From Blautia sp. OF03-15BH (lineage in GTDB: Bacteria > Bacillota > Clostridia > Lachnospirales > Lachnospiraceae), in NCBI RefSeq assembly GCF_003463065.1, contig NZ_QSCM01000002.1, positions 152,752 to 216,751 on the forward strand: 64,000 bases of DNA, given 5' to 3'. The notes under the pieces are model-generated. The model searched no databases, had not been told where the DNA came from, and was given only the letters and a program-made list of their open reading frames with translations. Both the position numbers and the translations under genes were made by a program. Shown piece after piece: positions 9,007-18,390 of this stretch. Numbering within the stretch: the stretch's first letter is position 1; each line of letters begins with the position of its first letter.

Positions 9007-9976
9007 GAAAGAAGTGCTGGTTCATGTCGAGCACCTGAAAAAATACTTCAAAGTACATAAAAAAGATATTTTAAAGGCTGTAGATGATGTTTCTTTTGAT
9101 ATCTATAAAGGAGAGACCCTTGGTCTGGTAGGAGAGTCCGGCTGTGGTAAGACCACCTGCGGAAGAACCGTTCTTGGTCTTTATCCGGCAACCGAAGGTG
9201 TCATTGAATACGCCGGTCGTGATGTGACAAAAATGGGAAAAAAAGACGGTCTGTGGTTTAAAAAGAGAGCCCAGATGATCTTTCAGGATCCTTACGCCTC
9301 CCTGGATCCCCGAATGACAGTTGGTGATATCATTGGCGAAGGCCTGGAAAACTTCGGTCTTCATCCCAATGATAAGCAGGAGAGAATCCATGAACTTCTC
9401 TCTCTGGTAGGCCTGAACAAAGAGCATGCCGGTCGTTTCCCTCATGAGTTTTCCGGCGGACAGAGGCAGCGTATCGGTATTGCGAGAGCTCTGGCTGTAG
9501 ATCCGGAATTTATTGTCTGTGATGAGCCGATCTCCGCACTGGATGTTTCTATTCAGGCGCAGGTTGTCAATCTGCTGATCAAGCTTCAGAAAGAGCTGGG
9601 TCTGACCTATCTCTTTATCGCTCACGATCTTTCTATGGTAAAACATATTTCCGACCGTGTCGGTGTTATGTACATGGGACATATCGTAGAGCTGGCTTCC
9701 AGTGACGAGCTTTACGGCAATCCGGAGCATCCCTATACCAAGGCTCTTCTGTCTGCGATCCCGATCCCGAATCCGGAGCAGGAACGCAGCAAAAAGGTCC
9801 TTCCGCTGGAGGGCGAGGTGGGAAGCCCCATCAACTGCGGACCTGGCTGCCGCTTTGCAAGCCGCTGCAAATTTGCAACTGAAAAATGTAAGAGTGAAAC
9901 ACCGAAATTGAAAGAGATCAAAGCAGGGCACTTTGTAGCCTGTCATCTTTTTGACAATTCTGTGAAAGTAATCTGA
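8996..9976 (+). CDS. oppF: Oligopeptide ABC transporter ATP-binding protein OppF
   Basis: Partner ATPase of OppD, 326 residues from ATG 8996. Walker A is GESGCGKT, signature SGGQRQR, Walker B VCDEPISALD, switch His in IAHDLSMV. The C-terminal extension again has cysteines (CGPGCRFASRCKFA). ATG 8996 is preferred because AAGGAGG lies nine bases upstream; an in-frame TTG at 8990 is too close to it. Last gene of the operon, followed by a strong terminator. Confidence 0.95.
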   Translation: MANEKEVLVHVEHLKKYFKVHKKDILKAVDDVSFDIYKGETLGLVGESGCGKTTCGRTVLGLYPATEGVIEYAGRDVTKMGKKDGLWFKKRAQMIFQDPYASLDPRMTVGDIIGEGLENFGLHPNDKQERIHELLSLVGLNKEHAGRFPHEFSGGQRQRIGIARALAVDPEFIVCDEPISALDVSIQAQVVNLLIKLQKELGLTYLFIAHDLSMVKHISDRVGVMYMGHIVELASSDELYGNPEHPYTKALLSAIPIPNPEQERSKKVLPLEGEVGSPINCGPGCRFASRCKFATEKCKSETPKLKEIKAGHFVACHLFDNSVKVI

Positions 9977-9991
9977 GTCGCTGTTTTGACG

Positions 9992-10043
9992 AAAAAAGTC
10001 CCCGGTACCGGATGGAAAAGCCATTCGGTACCGGGGACTTTTT
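9992..10043 (+). terminator. Strong terminator between oppF and the convergent ABC-F gene
   Basis: A 14-bp perfect stem (AGTCCCCGGTACCG with its complement at 10026-10039), flanked by A and T runs, ends the opp operon. The flanking A run lets it work on the minus strand too, so it probably serves both convergent genes. Confidence 0.9.
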
Positions 10044-10061
10044 ATAGTAACAAAACGGTTG

Positions 10062-11993
10062 TCATTCGTCCTCTGCCAGTTCTTCCCAGGTCTCATAAAG
10101 AGCAGCAAGCTCTTCGCTGATCTGGGCTTTTTCTTTACTCAGTTTGATGCATTTCCCAACATCCGTTGCCACCTCCGGAGAGGCCATCAGAGCATCAATC
10201 TCGGCATCGCGCTCTTCCAGAGCGGAAATCTGATCCTCCGTCTTTTTCAGGGCATTCTTCCGTTTTCGCTCTTTGGCCTGTAGCTCTTTCTGCTGCTGCC
10301 AGTCCAGTTTGGAATCTGTTTCTGTTTTGTCGGAAGAAACGGCAGAAGCAGCCTCACCTGGAACGTAGATAGCCGTCAGTTCCTCTTTTTTCTCTAGATA
10401 ATAGTCGTAGTTTCCGATATAGTTTACCAGTGTATTTCCAGTCAGTTCCAGAATTCTGGTTGCCGTCTGATTGATAAAATAACGGTCATGAGAAACATAA
10501 AGGACTGTTCCCTCGTACTGATTCAGAGCATTTTCCAGAATCTCTTTGGAAGTGATATCCAGATGGTTGGTCGGCTCATCGAGAATGATGAAATTGGCTT
10601 CTGAAAGCATGAGTTTGGCAAGGGAAACACGTCCACGTTCTCCACCACTTAAATCCTGAATCCGTTTGTAAACATCGTCACCGGTAAAAAGAAAGGCAGC
10701 CAGAACGTTGCGGATTTCTGTATTGTTCATGTTTGGATAAGTATCGGAAATCTCTTCAAAAAGAGTCTTCTCCATGTGAAGGACATGATGTTCCTGATCA
10801 TAATATCCGATATGGACCTTACTTCCCAGGGTGAAACTTCCGGCATCCGGAGCCAGAAGACCGTTGAGGATCTTTAAGATCGTGGTTTTTCCGGTACCAT
10901 TGTTTCCGATGATGGCGACACGTTCGCCACGTTTGATCTCAAAATTCAGATCAGAAAACAGCGTATGGTTGTCAAAGCCTTTTTCCAGACCTTCCACTTT
11001 CAGTACGTCATTTCCGCTGATGACCCGTGGAGTCAGATGGATATGGATCTCCGTATTGACTTCTGTCGGCTTTTCCAGAACCTCGATCTTGTCCAACATT
11101 TTCTCACGGCTTTCCGCACGGCGGATAGACTTTTCACGGTTGAAGGATTTCAGCTTGGCGATCACTTCCTGCTGGTGTTTGATCTCACGCTGCTGGTTTA
11201 AATATGCATTGATCTGTGCCTGACGGACCTGGGCTTTTTTCATGGAATAATCGGAATAGTTTCCAAGGAAGGTAGTCACATTGCCCTGATCGATCTCTAT
11301 GACCTTGGTGACTACCCGGTTCAGAAAATAACGGTCATGGGCTACGATGAGGACAGCACCGGAATAATTGAGCAGATAAGTTTCCAGCCAGGCAATGGAA
11401 TTCATATCCAGATGGTTGGTCGGCTCGTCCAGAAGAATCAGGTCCGGATGAGAAAGTAGGAGCTTACCCAGAGCCACACGGGTCTTCTGACCACCGGAAA
11501 GCGTGGATACTTTTTTGGTAAAATCCTCCTCGGTAAAGCCAAGACCTTTTAAAACACCGGTGAGTTCACTCTGAATGGCATAGCCGTTTTCACGCTCAAA
11601 CTGAGAATTTAGCCGGTTATAGGTTTCCAGTACGCTTTCCAGGGCTTCGCCGGAAAGGGATTTCATTTCCATTTCCAGCTCCCGGATCCTTTTTTCCATG
11701 GCAAGCAGCTCTGCCTTTACGGAAAGGAGCTCGTCATGGATGGTGTTTTCAGAAGAAACAGCATCATGCTGAGCCAGATAGCCGATGGTTTTTCCTTTTG
11801 CAAGGATCACATCTCCGCTGTCCGGATCCAGCTGATGCATGATGATTTTCAGAAGGGTGGATTTTCCAGCCCCGTTGATGCCTACAATGGCCGCCTTTTC
11901 ACGGTCTTCAATATGAAAAGAAGCGTTTTTCAGGATGACATCGGTTCCGAAAGCTTTTTGAATACTCTGACATGCCAGTATCATGGGATTCAC
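10062..11993 (-). CDS. ABC-F family ribosome-associated ATPase
   Basis: Soluble duplicated ABC ATPase, 643 residues with no membrane domain. Two nucleotide-binding domains each carry a P-loop (GINGAGKST and GNNGTGKTT), a signature (LSGGQKTR and LSGGERGR) and Walker B with the ABC-F hallmark LLDEPTNHLD and ILDEPTNHLD. A charged linker lies between them and a coiled-coil C-terminal tail follows (QQKELQAKERKRKNALKK). ABC-F proteins act on the ribosome E site, either in translation quality control or antibiotic protection; which role applies cannot be told here. No leader peptide or attenuator typical of resistance subtypes was seen. Confidence 0.93.
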   Translation of the reverse strand: MNPMILACQSIQKAFGTDVILKNASFHIEDREKAAIVGINGAGKSTLLKIIMHQLDPDSGDVILAKGKTIGYLAQHDAVSSENTIHDELLSVKAELLAMEKRIRELEMEMKSLSGEALESVLETYNRLNSQFERENGYAIQSELTGVLKGLGFTEEDFTKKVSTLSGGQKTRVALGKLLLSHPDLILLDEPTNHLDMNSIAWLETYLLNYSGAVLIVAHDRYFLNRVVTKVIEIDQGNVTTFLGNYSDYSMKKAQVRQAQINAYLNQQREIKHQQEVIAKLKSFNREKSIRRAESREKMLDKIEVLEKPTEVNTEIHIHLTPRVISGNDVLKVEGLEKGFDNHTLFSDLNFEIKRGERVAIIGNNGTGKTTILKILNGLLAPDAGSFTLGSKVHIGYYDQEHHVLHMEKTLFEEISDTYPNMNNTEIRNVLAAFLFTGDDVYKRIQDLSGGERGRVSLAKLMLSEANFIILDEPTNHLDITSKEILENALNQYEGTVLYVSHDRYFINQTATRILELTGNTLVNYIGNYDYYLEKKEELTAIYVPGEAASAVSSDKTETDSKLDWQQQKELQAKERKRKNALKKTEDQISALEERDAEIDALMASPEVATDVGKCIKLSKEKAQISEELAALYETWEELAEDE

Positions 11994-12238
11994 TTCTTTC
12001 TTGCTTTATTTATGCTGCCGGTTTTTGATCACGGCAACATTTCTTTATCTTATCACATTTTCCTGCCTTCGACCAGTTATTTTCCGTGAAAAAAGACGAA
12101 AATAGAAAAAACGACTGGACGGATGGCGAAATTTGCGATAAGATTGATAATCAACAATCAAAGTGACGTAACAGAGTGACGGGCTTTATCAAGGTGTCTC
12201 TGGATCGTTGTTGAAATTCAAGACCAGGAGGAGAGAAA
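11994..12238. other. Divergent intergenic region between the ABC-F gene and lysC
   Basis: About 245 bases containing the start regions of two divergent genes. The lysC ribosome binding site AGGAGGAGAG is at its right end. I see no lysine riboswitch: the stretch lacks the length and the conserved junction. I could not assign a convincing promoter on either strand. Confidence 0.5.
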
Positions 12239-13558
12239 ATGAAAAAAGTTGTAAAATTCGGCGGCAGCTCTCTTGCCAGCGCCGAACAGTTCAAAAAGGT
12301 TGGCGCGATCATTCGTTCTGATGCAGGCAGACGGTTTGTGGTCCCTTCCGCACCGGGCAAGCGTTTCAGTGAAGATATCAAGGTGACAGACATGTTGTAT
12401 GCCTGCTATGCACTGGCAGCAGAAGGGAAGGAATTTGCCAAAGAACTCCGGCAGATCGAACGGCGTTATCAGGAGATCATTGATGGCCTGGAATTGAAAC
12501 TTTCTCTGGAAAAGGAGTTTTCTCTGATCCGTGAGAACTTTACAAACAAGGCCGGAAAAGATTATGCCGCATCCAGAGGAGAATATCTTAACAGTATCAT
12601 CATGGCAAACTATCTTGGATATGAATTTGTGGATGCTGCAGAAGTGATCGTCTTCCGTGAGGATGGCAGCTTCGATATGGAAAAGACCACAGAGGTTCTG
12701 GGCGAACGGCTGAAAGAAATGGAAAATGCTGTGATCCCGGGATTTTACGGTGCACTGCCGAACGGGCAGGTCATTACTTTCTCAAGAGGTGGTTCTGACA
12801 TTACCGGTTCTCTGGTTGCCGCAGCTATTCACGCAGATCTTTATGAAAACTGGACAGATGTTTCCGGCTTCCTGGTCACAGATCCCAGGATCGTAGTCAA
12901 TCCTGAAGTCATTGAGACCATCACTTACCGGGAACTTCGCGAGCTTTCCTACATGGGAGCTACCGTTCTTCATGAGGAGGCCATTTTCCCTGTCCGTAAG
13001 GAAGGCATTCCCATCAACATTCGCAATACCAATGCACCGGAAGACAAGGGAACTCTGATCGTGGAAAGTACCTGCCGGAAACCCAAATATACCATCACCG
13101 GTATTGCAGGAAAGAAAGGCTTTGCTGCTCTGAACATTGAAAAAGATATGATGAATTCCGAGGTGGGCTTTGGCAGAAAGGTACTGGAGGTCTTTGAAAA
13201 GAACGGTATTTCCTTTGAGCACATGCCCTCTGGCATCGACACCATGACCGTATTTGTCCATCAGAGTGAATTTGAGGAAAAAGAGCAGAAGGTTCTTGCA
13301 GGCATCCATCGTGCCGTTCATCCGGATTCTGTAGAACTGGAGTCAGACCTGGCGCTGATCGCAGTCGTAGGAAGAGGGATGCGCTCCACCAGAGGGACTG
13401 CAGGCCGCATTTTTTCCGCCCTGTCTCATGCAAATGTAAACGTAAAGATGATCGATCAGGGTTCCAGTGAGCTCAACATCATCATCGGTGTGAAAAATGA
13501 AGATTTTGAGCCGGCGATCCAGGCGATCTACAATATTTTTGTTATGACACGCCTTTAA
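12239..13558 (+). CDS. lysC: Aspartate kinase
   Basis: Phosphorylates L-aspartate, the first step toward lysine, threonine, methionine and diaminopimelate. The 439-residue protein has the N-terminal amino-acid kinase domain (KFGGSSLASAEQ; catalytic GGSD in SRGGSDITGS near residue 180) and two C-terminal ACT domains (about 300-439) that usually sense lysine or threonine. It stands alone without asd or dapA next to it. AGGAGGAG precedes the ATG. Confidence 0.95.
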   Translation: MKKVVKFGGSSLASAEQFKKVGAIIRSDAGRRFVVPSAPGKRFSEDIKVTDMLYACYALAAEGKEFAKELRQIERRYQEIIDGLELKLSLEKEFSLIRENFTNKAGKDYAASRGEYLNSIIMANYLGYEFVDAAEVIVFREDGSFDMEKTTEVLGERLKEMENAVIPGFYGALPNGQVITFSRGGSDITGSLVAAAIHADLYENWTDVSGFLVTDPRIVVNPEVIETITYRELRELSYMGATVLHEEAIFPVRKEGIPINIRNTNAPEDKGTLIVESTCRKPKYTITGIAGKKGFAALNIEKDMMNSEVGFGRKVLEVFEKNGISFEHMPSGIDTMTVFVHQSEFEEKEQKVLAGIHRAVHPDSVELESDLALIAVVGRGMRSTRGTAGRIFSALSHANVNVKMIDQGSSELNIIIGVKNEDFEPAIQAIYNIFVMTRL

Positions 13559-13596
13559 ATCCTTCCTTTCGTCAAAGACAACCTCTTGACATTTAT

Positions 13597-13625
13597 TTGA
13601 CAATCCAGACAGGATTGGATATAAT
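13597..13625 (+). promoter_or_regulatory. Sigma-A promoter of rex
   Basis: TTGACA (13597-13602), a 17-base spacer and TATAAT (13620-13625): a perfect consensus promoter about 50 bases upstream of the rex start. No TTGTTAA-type Rex operator overlaps it, so autoregulation is not evident. Confidence 0.88.
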
Positions 13626-13673
13626 ATGTAAAGAGGTTTTTGACCTTAGAGGAATCAGGAAGGATGGTATAAA

Positions 13674-14342
13674 GTGGAACGAAAAGTAATCTCGCGGGCA
13701 GTGATCAAGCGTCTGCCGCGATATTATCGTTATCTGGGTGATCTTCTGGAAAGCGGAGTCGAGAGGATTTCATCCAACGAGCTGAGTGACAAGATGCAGG
13801 TGACGGCATCTCAGATCCGGCAGGATCTGAACAATTTTGGCGGTTTCGGTCAGCAGGGTTACGGTTATAATGTGCAGCATCTGCATACCGAGATCGGAAA
13901 AATTCTGGGACTGGACCGTACCTACAACATGATCATTCTCGGTGCGGGAAACCTGGGTCAGGCTCTGGCAAATTATTCAAAATTTGCCCGCTGGGGCTTT
14001 CGGGTGACCGGGATTTTTGATGTGGACCCGGAGCTTGACGGGACAGTCGTCGGGAACATTCCGATCCGGATGGTGAAAGATCTTCCCGAATATCTGAAAG
14101 AAAACGATGTACAGATCGCAGCGCTGACGCTTCCCAGAAGCCAGGCAAAAGCCATGGCGGATCTGGTAACGGAGAATGGCGTGAAAGCGATCTGGAATTT
14201 TGCTCATACAGATCTGAAGCTTCCTGAAGATGTGATCGTGGAAAGTGTACATCTTTCGGACAGCCTCATGCAGCTTTCCTACAACATGAGCAATTATAAC
14301 AAGAATAAAAACAAAAAGCAGGGAAGAACAAAAGAAAAGTAA
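13674..14342 (+). CDS. rex: Redox-sensing transcriptional repressor Rex
   Basis: Dimeric repressor that reads the NADH/NAD+ ratio and controls fermentation genes. The N-terminal winged helix (about 1-80, with TASQIRQDLNNFGGFGQQGYGY) is followed by a Rossmann fold with the dinucleotide motif GAGNLGQAL near residue 88. 222 residues is family-typical; the C-terminus ends in a Lys/Asn-rich tail. The start is GTG at 13674, the first codon matching the family N-terminus, with AGGAAGGA upstream. It lies before the NAD(P)HX-repair gene. Confidence 0.96.
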   Translation: MERKVISRAVIKRLPRYYRYLGDLLESGVERISSNELSDKMQVTASQIRQDLNNFGGFGQQGYGYNVQHLHTEIGKILGLDRTYNMIILGAGNLGQALANYSKFARWGFRVTGIFDVDPELDGTVVGNIPIRMVKDLPEYLKENDVQIAALTLPRSQAKAMADLVTENGVKAIWNFAHTDLKLPEDVIVESVHLSDSLMQLSYNMSNYNKNKNKKQGRTKEK

Positions 14343-14405
14343 GCAGAAGACGCGGTAAGACGAAGTTTTAGCGCGTCCTTTTCGTGTCTAAAAAGGGGGT
14401 TTTTC

Positions 14406-15887
14406 ATGGAATATCTGGTGTCGGCAGAAGAAATGCGCCGGGCAGATCGCTCTGTGATCCAGGACTATGGTGTTCCATCTCTGGTTCTGATGGAGCGGGC
14501 AGCCCTTTCCTGTGTGGAACTTATGAAAAAAGAAAGCTTTGATCTTTCCCGCATTCTGATAGCTGCCGGAAGCGGGAATAACGGCGGGGATGGTTTTGCC
14601 ATGGCAAGGATCCTGAAGCTGCAGGGATTTTCTGCGGATATCTGGTTTGTCGGCAATCCGGAGCATCTGTCGAAGGAGGCTGCACTTCAGAAGAAAATCT
14701 GCGAAAATTATGGTATGAAATTTGTGCGGAATCTTCCGGACGGTGAATATACTACTATTGTAGATGCCATTTTTGGCGCCGGGCTTTCCAGAGAGATCCG
14801 TGGAAATTACCGCGAAGTTATAGAAGACATCAACCGGCATCCGGCAAAAATCTTCGCTGTGGATATCCCGTCCGGCATCTCATCGGATGATGGAAGGATC
14901 CAGGGAACAGCCGTACGGGCAGATGTGACCGGTGCGCTGGCCTTCCGGAAGCTCGGTCATGTCCTTTATCCCGGAACGGAGTATGCAGGAAAGACCGTTC
15001 TGCTGGATATCGGCATCACGAAAGAAGGCTTCCACCAGCAGCTGCCGCGGGTACAGGCAGCCGGAAGAGAGCTTCTTTCCCTGCTTCCACCAAGAGAAGC
15101 GGCAGGAAACAAAGGAAGCTTCGGTAAAGCCTGCCTTATGGCCGGCAGCCGGAATATGGCGGGAGCCGCGTACCTTTCCGGACGGGCGGCTGCCCTTATG
15201 GGAACCGGTCTGGTGCGTGTGGTGAGCGAAGCCTGCAATCGGGAGATCCTGCAGACACTTCTTCCGGAAGCCGTGCTGACCACGGAAGAGCTGTTTTCAG
15301 AAAAAATACTGGCGGAGTCTCTTGCCTGGGCGGATGCCATAGGGATTGGTCCCGGTCTTTCCACCGGAACGGAAGCAGAAAGAGAACTGTTTTTTGTTCT
15401 GGAAAAGAACAATCTTCCAATGGTTCTGGATGCAGATGCGTTAAACATTCTGGCAAAGCATCCGGACTGGCTGGAAAAGAGCCGGGCTCCAAAAATCCTG
15501 ACTCCCCATATGGGGGAAATGGTTCGGCTCTCCGGTTTTTCCATGGAAGAACTGAAGAAAAGGCCTCTGGAACTTGCGGCTGCCTATGCGAAAGAGCAGC
15601 AGGTGATCCTGGTCCTGAAGGATGCCAGGACTGTGATCACGGATGGCGAGCGGCTGGTACTCAATGCCAGCGGAAACAACGGAATGGCCACAGGTGGTTC
15701 CGGGGACGTGCTCACGGGCATCATCACCGGTCTTCTGGCCCAGGGGACGGCACCTTTTGATGCAGCCGTTCTTGGAGTCTATCTCCATGGCCTGGCAGGA
15801 GACCGTGCAGCGGAAAATACAGGGGTGAGAGGGATGCTTTCCACAGATATCCTGAAGGAACTCCCTCAGATACTGAAAGAAGGATAA
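14406..15887 (+). CDS. nnr: Bifunctional NAD(P)H-hydrate epimerase / ADP-dependent dehydratase
   Basis: Repairs hydrated, damaged NAD(P)H. The N-terminal YjeF domain (about 1-210) is the epimerase, with SGNNGGDGFAMAR and DAIFGAGLSR loops. The C-terminal ribokinase-like domain (about 225-493) is the ADP-dependent dehydratase, with KGSFGKACLMAGS, a GPGLSTG loop and the catalytic NASGNNGMATGGSGDVL stretch. 493 residues is normal for the fusion. The start sits after AAAAGGGGG. It is two bases upstream of alr. Confidence 0.95.
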   Translation: MEYLVSAEEMRRADRSVIQDYGVPSLVLMERAALSCVELMKKESFDLSRILIAAGSGNNGGDGFAMARILKLQGFSADIWFVGNPEHLSKEAALQKKICENYGMKFVRNLPDGEYTTIVDAIFGAGLSREIRGNYREVIEDINRHPAKIFAVDIPSGISSDDGRIQGTAVRADVTGALAFRKLGHVLYPGTEYAGKTVLLDIGITKEGFHQQLPRVQAAGRELLSLLPPREAAGNKGSFGKACLMAGSRNMAGAAYLSGRAAALMGTGLVRVVSEACNREILQTLLPEAVLTTEELFSEKILAESLAWADAIGIGPGLSTGTEAERELFFVLEKNNLPMVLDADALNILAKHPDWLEKSRAPKILTPHMGEMVRLSGFSMEELKKRPLELAAAYAKEQQVILVLKDARTVITDGERLVLNASGNNGMATGGSGDVLTGIITGLLAQGTAPFDAAVLGVYLHGLAGDRAAENTGVRGMLSTDILKELPQILKEG

Positions 15888-15889
15888 AA

Positions 15890-17065
15890 ATGAAGGAAAC
15901 AGAGGCAATGCGTATCTATGCGGCCATTGATCTGGACGCATGCAGAAAAAATATTGACGCCATGTTTGCAAAACTCCGGCCGGAAACAAAAATGACTCTG
16001 GTCATTAAGACCGATGGTTATGGTCATGGAGCGCTTCCCGTTGCAAGACTCGGGGAGACGATGGAACGGGTCTGGGGCTATGCAGTGGCAACAGCTCAGG
16101 AGGCTTTTTATCTGCGGAGAAACGGGATCAGAAAGCCGATCCTAATCCTTGGATATACCTTTGAAGGAGATTACCTTAAAATGGTGGAGGAGGAGATCCG
16201 GCCGGTGGTCTTTCGTTATGAGACGGCGGCTGCCTTTTCCAGAGCAGCAAAGGAAGCCGGTAAAACCGTACATATTCACATTGGTCTGGATACAGGCATG
16301 CACCGGATCGGCTTTTCAGATACCATGGAGAGTATCGGAGAGATCCAGAAGATCCGGCAGCTGGAACAGGTAGAGCTGGAAGGAATCTTCACTCATTTTG
16401 CCCGGGCGGATGAAGAAGATAAAACATTCGCAAGAGCCCAGCTGCTCCGTTTTGTGAGCTTTGTCACGAAACTGGAGAAAAAAGGTATTACGTTTCAACT
16501 TCGCCATGCGGCCAACAGTGCCAGTATTATGGAATTTCCAGAGGCGCAGATCGATATGGTCCGGGCCGGGATCACGATTTACGGTATTTACCCTTCTGAG
16601 GAGATGAAACCGGAGAATCTGCCGCTGGAGCCTATGATGGAGCTGAAGAGCCGGATCGTTCTCATCAAAGAGATCGCGCCCAGAGATGCGGTAAGCTATG
16701 GCGGTACCTTTGTGGCAGAAAAAAATATGAGGATTGCCACCATTTCTGCCGGATACGGAGATGGTTATCCGCGGAGTCTTTCTAACAAAGGGTTTGTTCT
16801 GATCCATGGAAAGAAAGCGCCGATTCTCGGACGGATCTGTATGGATCAGTTCATGGTGGATGTGACAGACATTCCGGAAGCGGCCGAGCTTGAGGAAGTC
16901 ACTCTTATGGGAAAAGACGGGGAAGCTTTTCTTCCCGTAACGGCTCTTTCCGAGCTGGCAGGAAGATTTCCCTATGAATTTGTCTGTGATATCGGCAAGC
17001 GTGTTCCGCGGGTCTATTATCAGGACGGAAAGATCGTGGAAATCGTGGATGAGCTTGTAAAATAG
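15890..17065 (+). CDS. alr: Alanine racemase
   Basis: PLP enzyme converting L- to D-alanine for peptidoglycan. The N-terminal TIM barrel carries the PLP lysine in IKTDGYGHG (about residue 42), and the C-terminal beta domain carries the second catalytic residue in AVSYGGTF. The motif GITIYGIYPS is also present. 391 residues is standard; ATG at 15908, where the family-like MRIYAAIDLDA begins, is an alternative start. It follows nnr almost directly and precedes the EndoA toxin gene, the usual Firmicute order. Confidence 0.95.
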   Translation: MKETEAMRIYAAIDLDACRKNIDAMFAKLRPETKMTLVIKTDGYGHGALPVARLGETMERVWGYAVATAQEAFYLRRNGIRKPILILGYTFEGDYLKMVEEEIRPVVFRYETAAAFSRAAKEAGKTVHIHIGLDTGMHRIGFSDTMESIGEIQKIRQLEQVELEGIFTHFARADEEDKTFARAQLLRFVSFVTKLEKKGITFQLRHAANSASIMEFPEAQIDMVRAGITIYGIYPSEEMKPENLPLEPMMELKSRIVLIKEIAPRDAVSYGGTFVAEKNMRIATISAGYGDGYPRSLSNKGFVLIHGKKAPILGRICMDQFMVDVTDIPEAAELEEVTLMGKDGEAFLPVTALSELAGRFPYEFVCDIGKRVPRVYYQDGKIVEIVDELVK

Positions 17066-17155
17066 GAAAACTAAAAATCAGCCAAAAGAATACAAAAGCG
17101 CATAAACCGCAGGGATTATGGAAATACTGGTCATTATCAAATCAGGAAGCGGAGA

Positions 17156-17512
17156 GTGAAATGCGTGATAATTCGAAGAGGCGATGTTTTTTACGCAGAC
17201 TTAAGACCGGTGGTCGGCTCTGAACAGGGAGGAATCCGGCCGGTGCTCATCATTCAGAACGATATCGGAAACCGTCACAGTCCTACTGTGATCTGTGCAG
17301 CAATCACATCCCGCATGAACAAAGCGAAGCTGCCGACGCATGTGGAGATCGAAGCAAGGAAATGTGAGATCGTTAAGGACTCAGTGATCCTTCTGGAGCA
17401 GCTGAGGACGATCGACAAGACCCGTCTGAGGGATCGCGTCTGCCACTTGGATGAAAGTATACTGAAACGGGTGGATCACGCGCTTATGGTAAGTCTGGAA
17501 CTGCCTACATAA
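17156..17512 (+). CDS. ndoA: Endoribonuclease toxin of the MazF/PemK family (EndoA-like)
   Basis: Sequence-specific single-strand mRNA interferase. The 118-residue frame shows the family core RRGDVFYADLRPVVGSEQGG and later SVILLEQLRTIDK. GTG 17156 overlaps the stop of a 13-codon upstream frame (GTGA); GTG 17165 is equally possible, giving the family-typical N-terminus MIIRRGD, with GGAG ten bases upstream. In Bacillus the antitoxin gene ndoAI lies between alr and ndoA; here that gap is only 90 bases and encodes no antitoxin. Whether an antitoxin exists elsewhere cannot be seen. Confidence 0.92.
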   Translation: MKCVIIRRGDVFYADLRPVVGSEQGGIRPVLIIQNDIGNRHSPTVICAAITSRMNKAKLPTHVEIEARKCEIVKDSVILLEQLRTIDKTRLRDRVCHLDESILKRVDHALMVSLELPT

Positions 17513-17521
17513 ACAGGATTC

Positions 17522-17550
17522 TTGACGAACGGGCGGGGAAATGGTATAAA
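17522..17550 (+). promoter_or_regulatory. Sigma-A promoter of yebC
   Basis: TTGACG (17522-17527), 17-base spacer, TATAAA (17545-17550), about 45 bases before the yebC start. Confidence 0.8.
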
Positions 17551-17595
17551 TGATTAGAGACATAAGAAGAAAAAGTAAAAAGGAGTAGAAATTTC

Positions 17596-18324
17596 ATGTC
17601 AGGACATTCAAAATTTGCCAATATTAAGCACAAAAAAGAGAAAAACGATGCAGCAAAGGGAAAGGTATTTACGATCATCGGCCGTGAGATCGCAGTCGCA
17701 GTAAAAGAGGGCGGTCCGGATCCGGAGAACAACAGCAAACTTCGTGACTGTATCGCAAAAGCAAAGGCAAACAACATGCCGAACGATACCATCGAGCGTG
17801 GTATCAAAAAAGCAGCCGGAGATGCCAATGCAGTAAACTACGAGCATGTTACCTATGAAGGCTATGGTCCTAACGGAATTGCTATCATCGTAGAGGCACT
17901 GACAGACAATAAGAACCGTACCGCAGCCAACGTAAGAAGTGCTTTCACCAAAGGAAACGGAAGCATCGGTACACAGGGCTGCGTGTCCTACAGCTTCGAT
18001 GAAAAAGGTCAGATCATCATTGATAAAGAAGAGTGCGACATGAACGCAGATGATCTTATGATGATGGCTCTGGATGCAGGCGCTGAGGATTTCTCAGAGG
18101 AAGAGGACAGCTTTGAGATTCTGACTGCACCGGAGGATTTCAGCGCGGTCAGAGAGACTCTGGAGAAAGAGGGAATCCCCATGGCAGAGGCAGAGGTCCG
18201 CATGATCCCGCAGAACTATGTGACACTGACAGATGAGACTGCGATCAAGAACCTTCAGAGAACTCTGGATCTTTTGGATGAGGATGACGACGTACAGAAC
18301 GTATTCCACAACTGGGATGAGTAA
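17596..18324 (+). CDS. yebC: YebC/PmpR-family DNA-binding / translation-associated protein
   Basis: Cytosolic three-domain protein, 242 residues, beginning with the family signature SGHSKFANIKHKKEK and continuing with the N-terminal helical and two alpha/beta domains (GYGPNGIAIIVE; an acidic patch around residues 165-175). The family was annotated as a transcriptional regulator; some members relieve ribosome stalling. Which applies here is not visible. It has its own promoter. Confidence 0.95.
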   Translation: MSGHSKFANIKHKKEKNDAAKGKVFTIIGREIAVAVKEGGPDPENNSKLRDCIAKAKANNMPNDTIERGIKKAAGDANAVNYEHVTYEGYGPNGIAIIVEALTDNKNRTAANVRSAFTKGNGSIGTQGCVSYSFDEKGQIIIDKEECDMNADDLMMMALDAGAEDFSEEEDSFEILTAPEDFSAVRETLEKEGIPMAEAEVRMIPQNYVTLTDETAIKNLQRTLDLLDEDDDVQNVFHNWDE

Positions 18325-18390
18325 GATCTCTGACACCGGATGGATATGTCTGTTTATTCAGACATCACCAAATATGCAGGGAGAAAAATT

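Noticed and set aside
12120..12238. Lysine riboswitch before lysC
   Set aside because: The leader is too short and lacks the five-way junction; no terminator follows.
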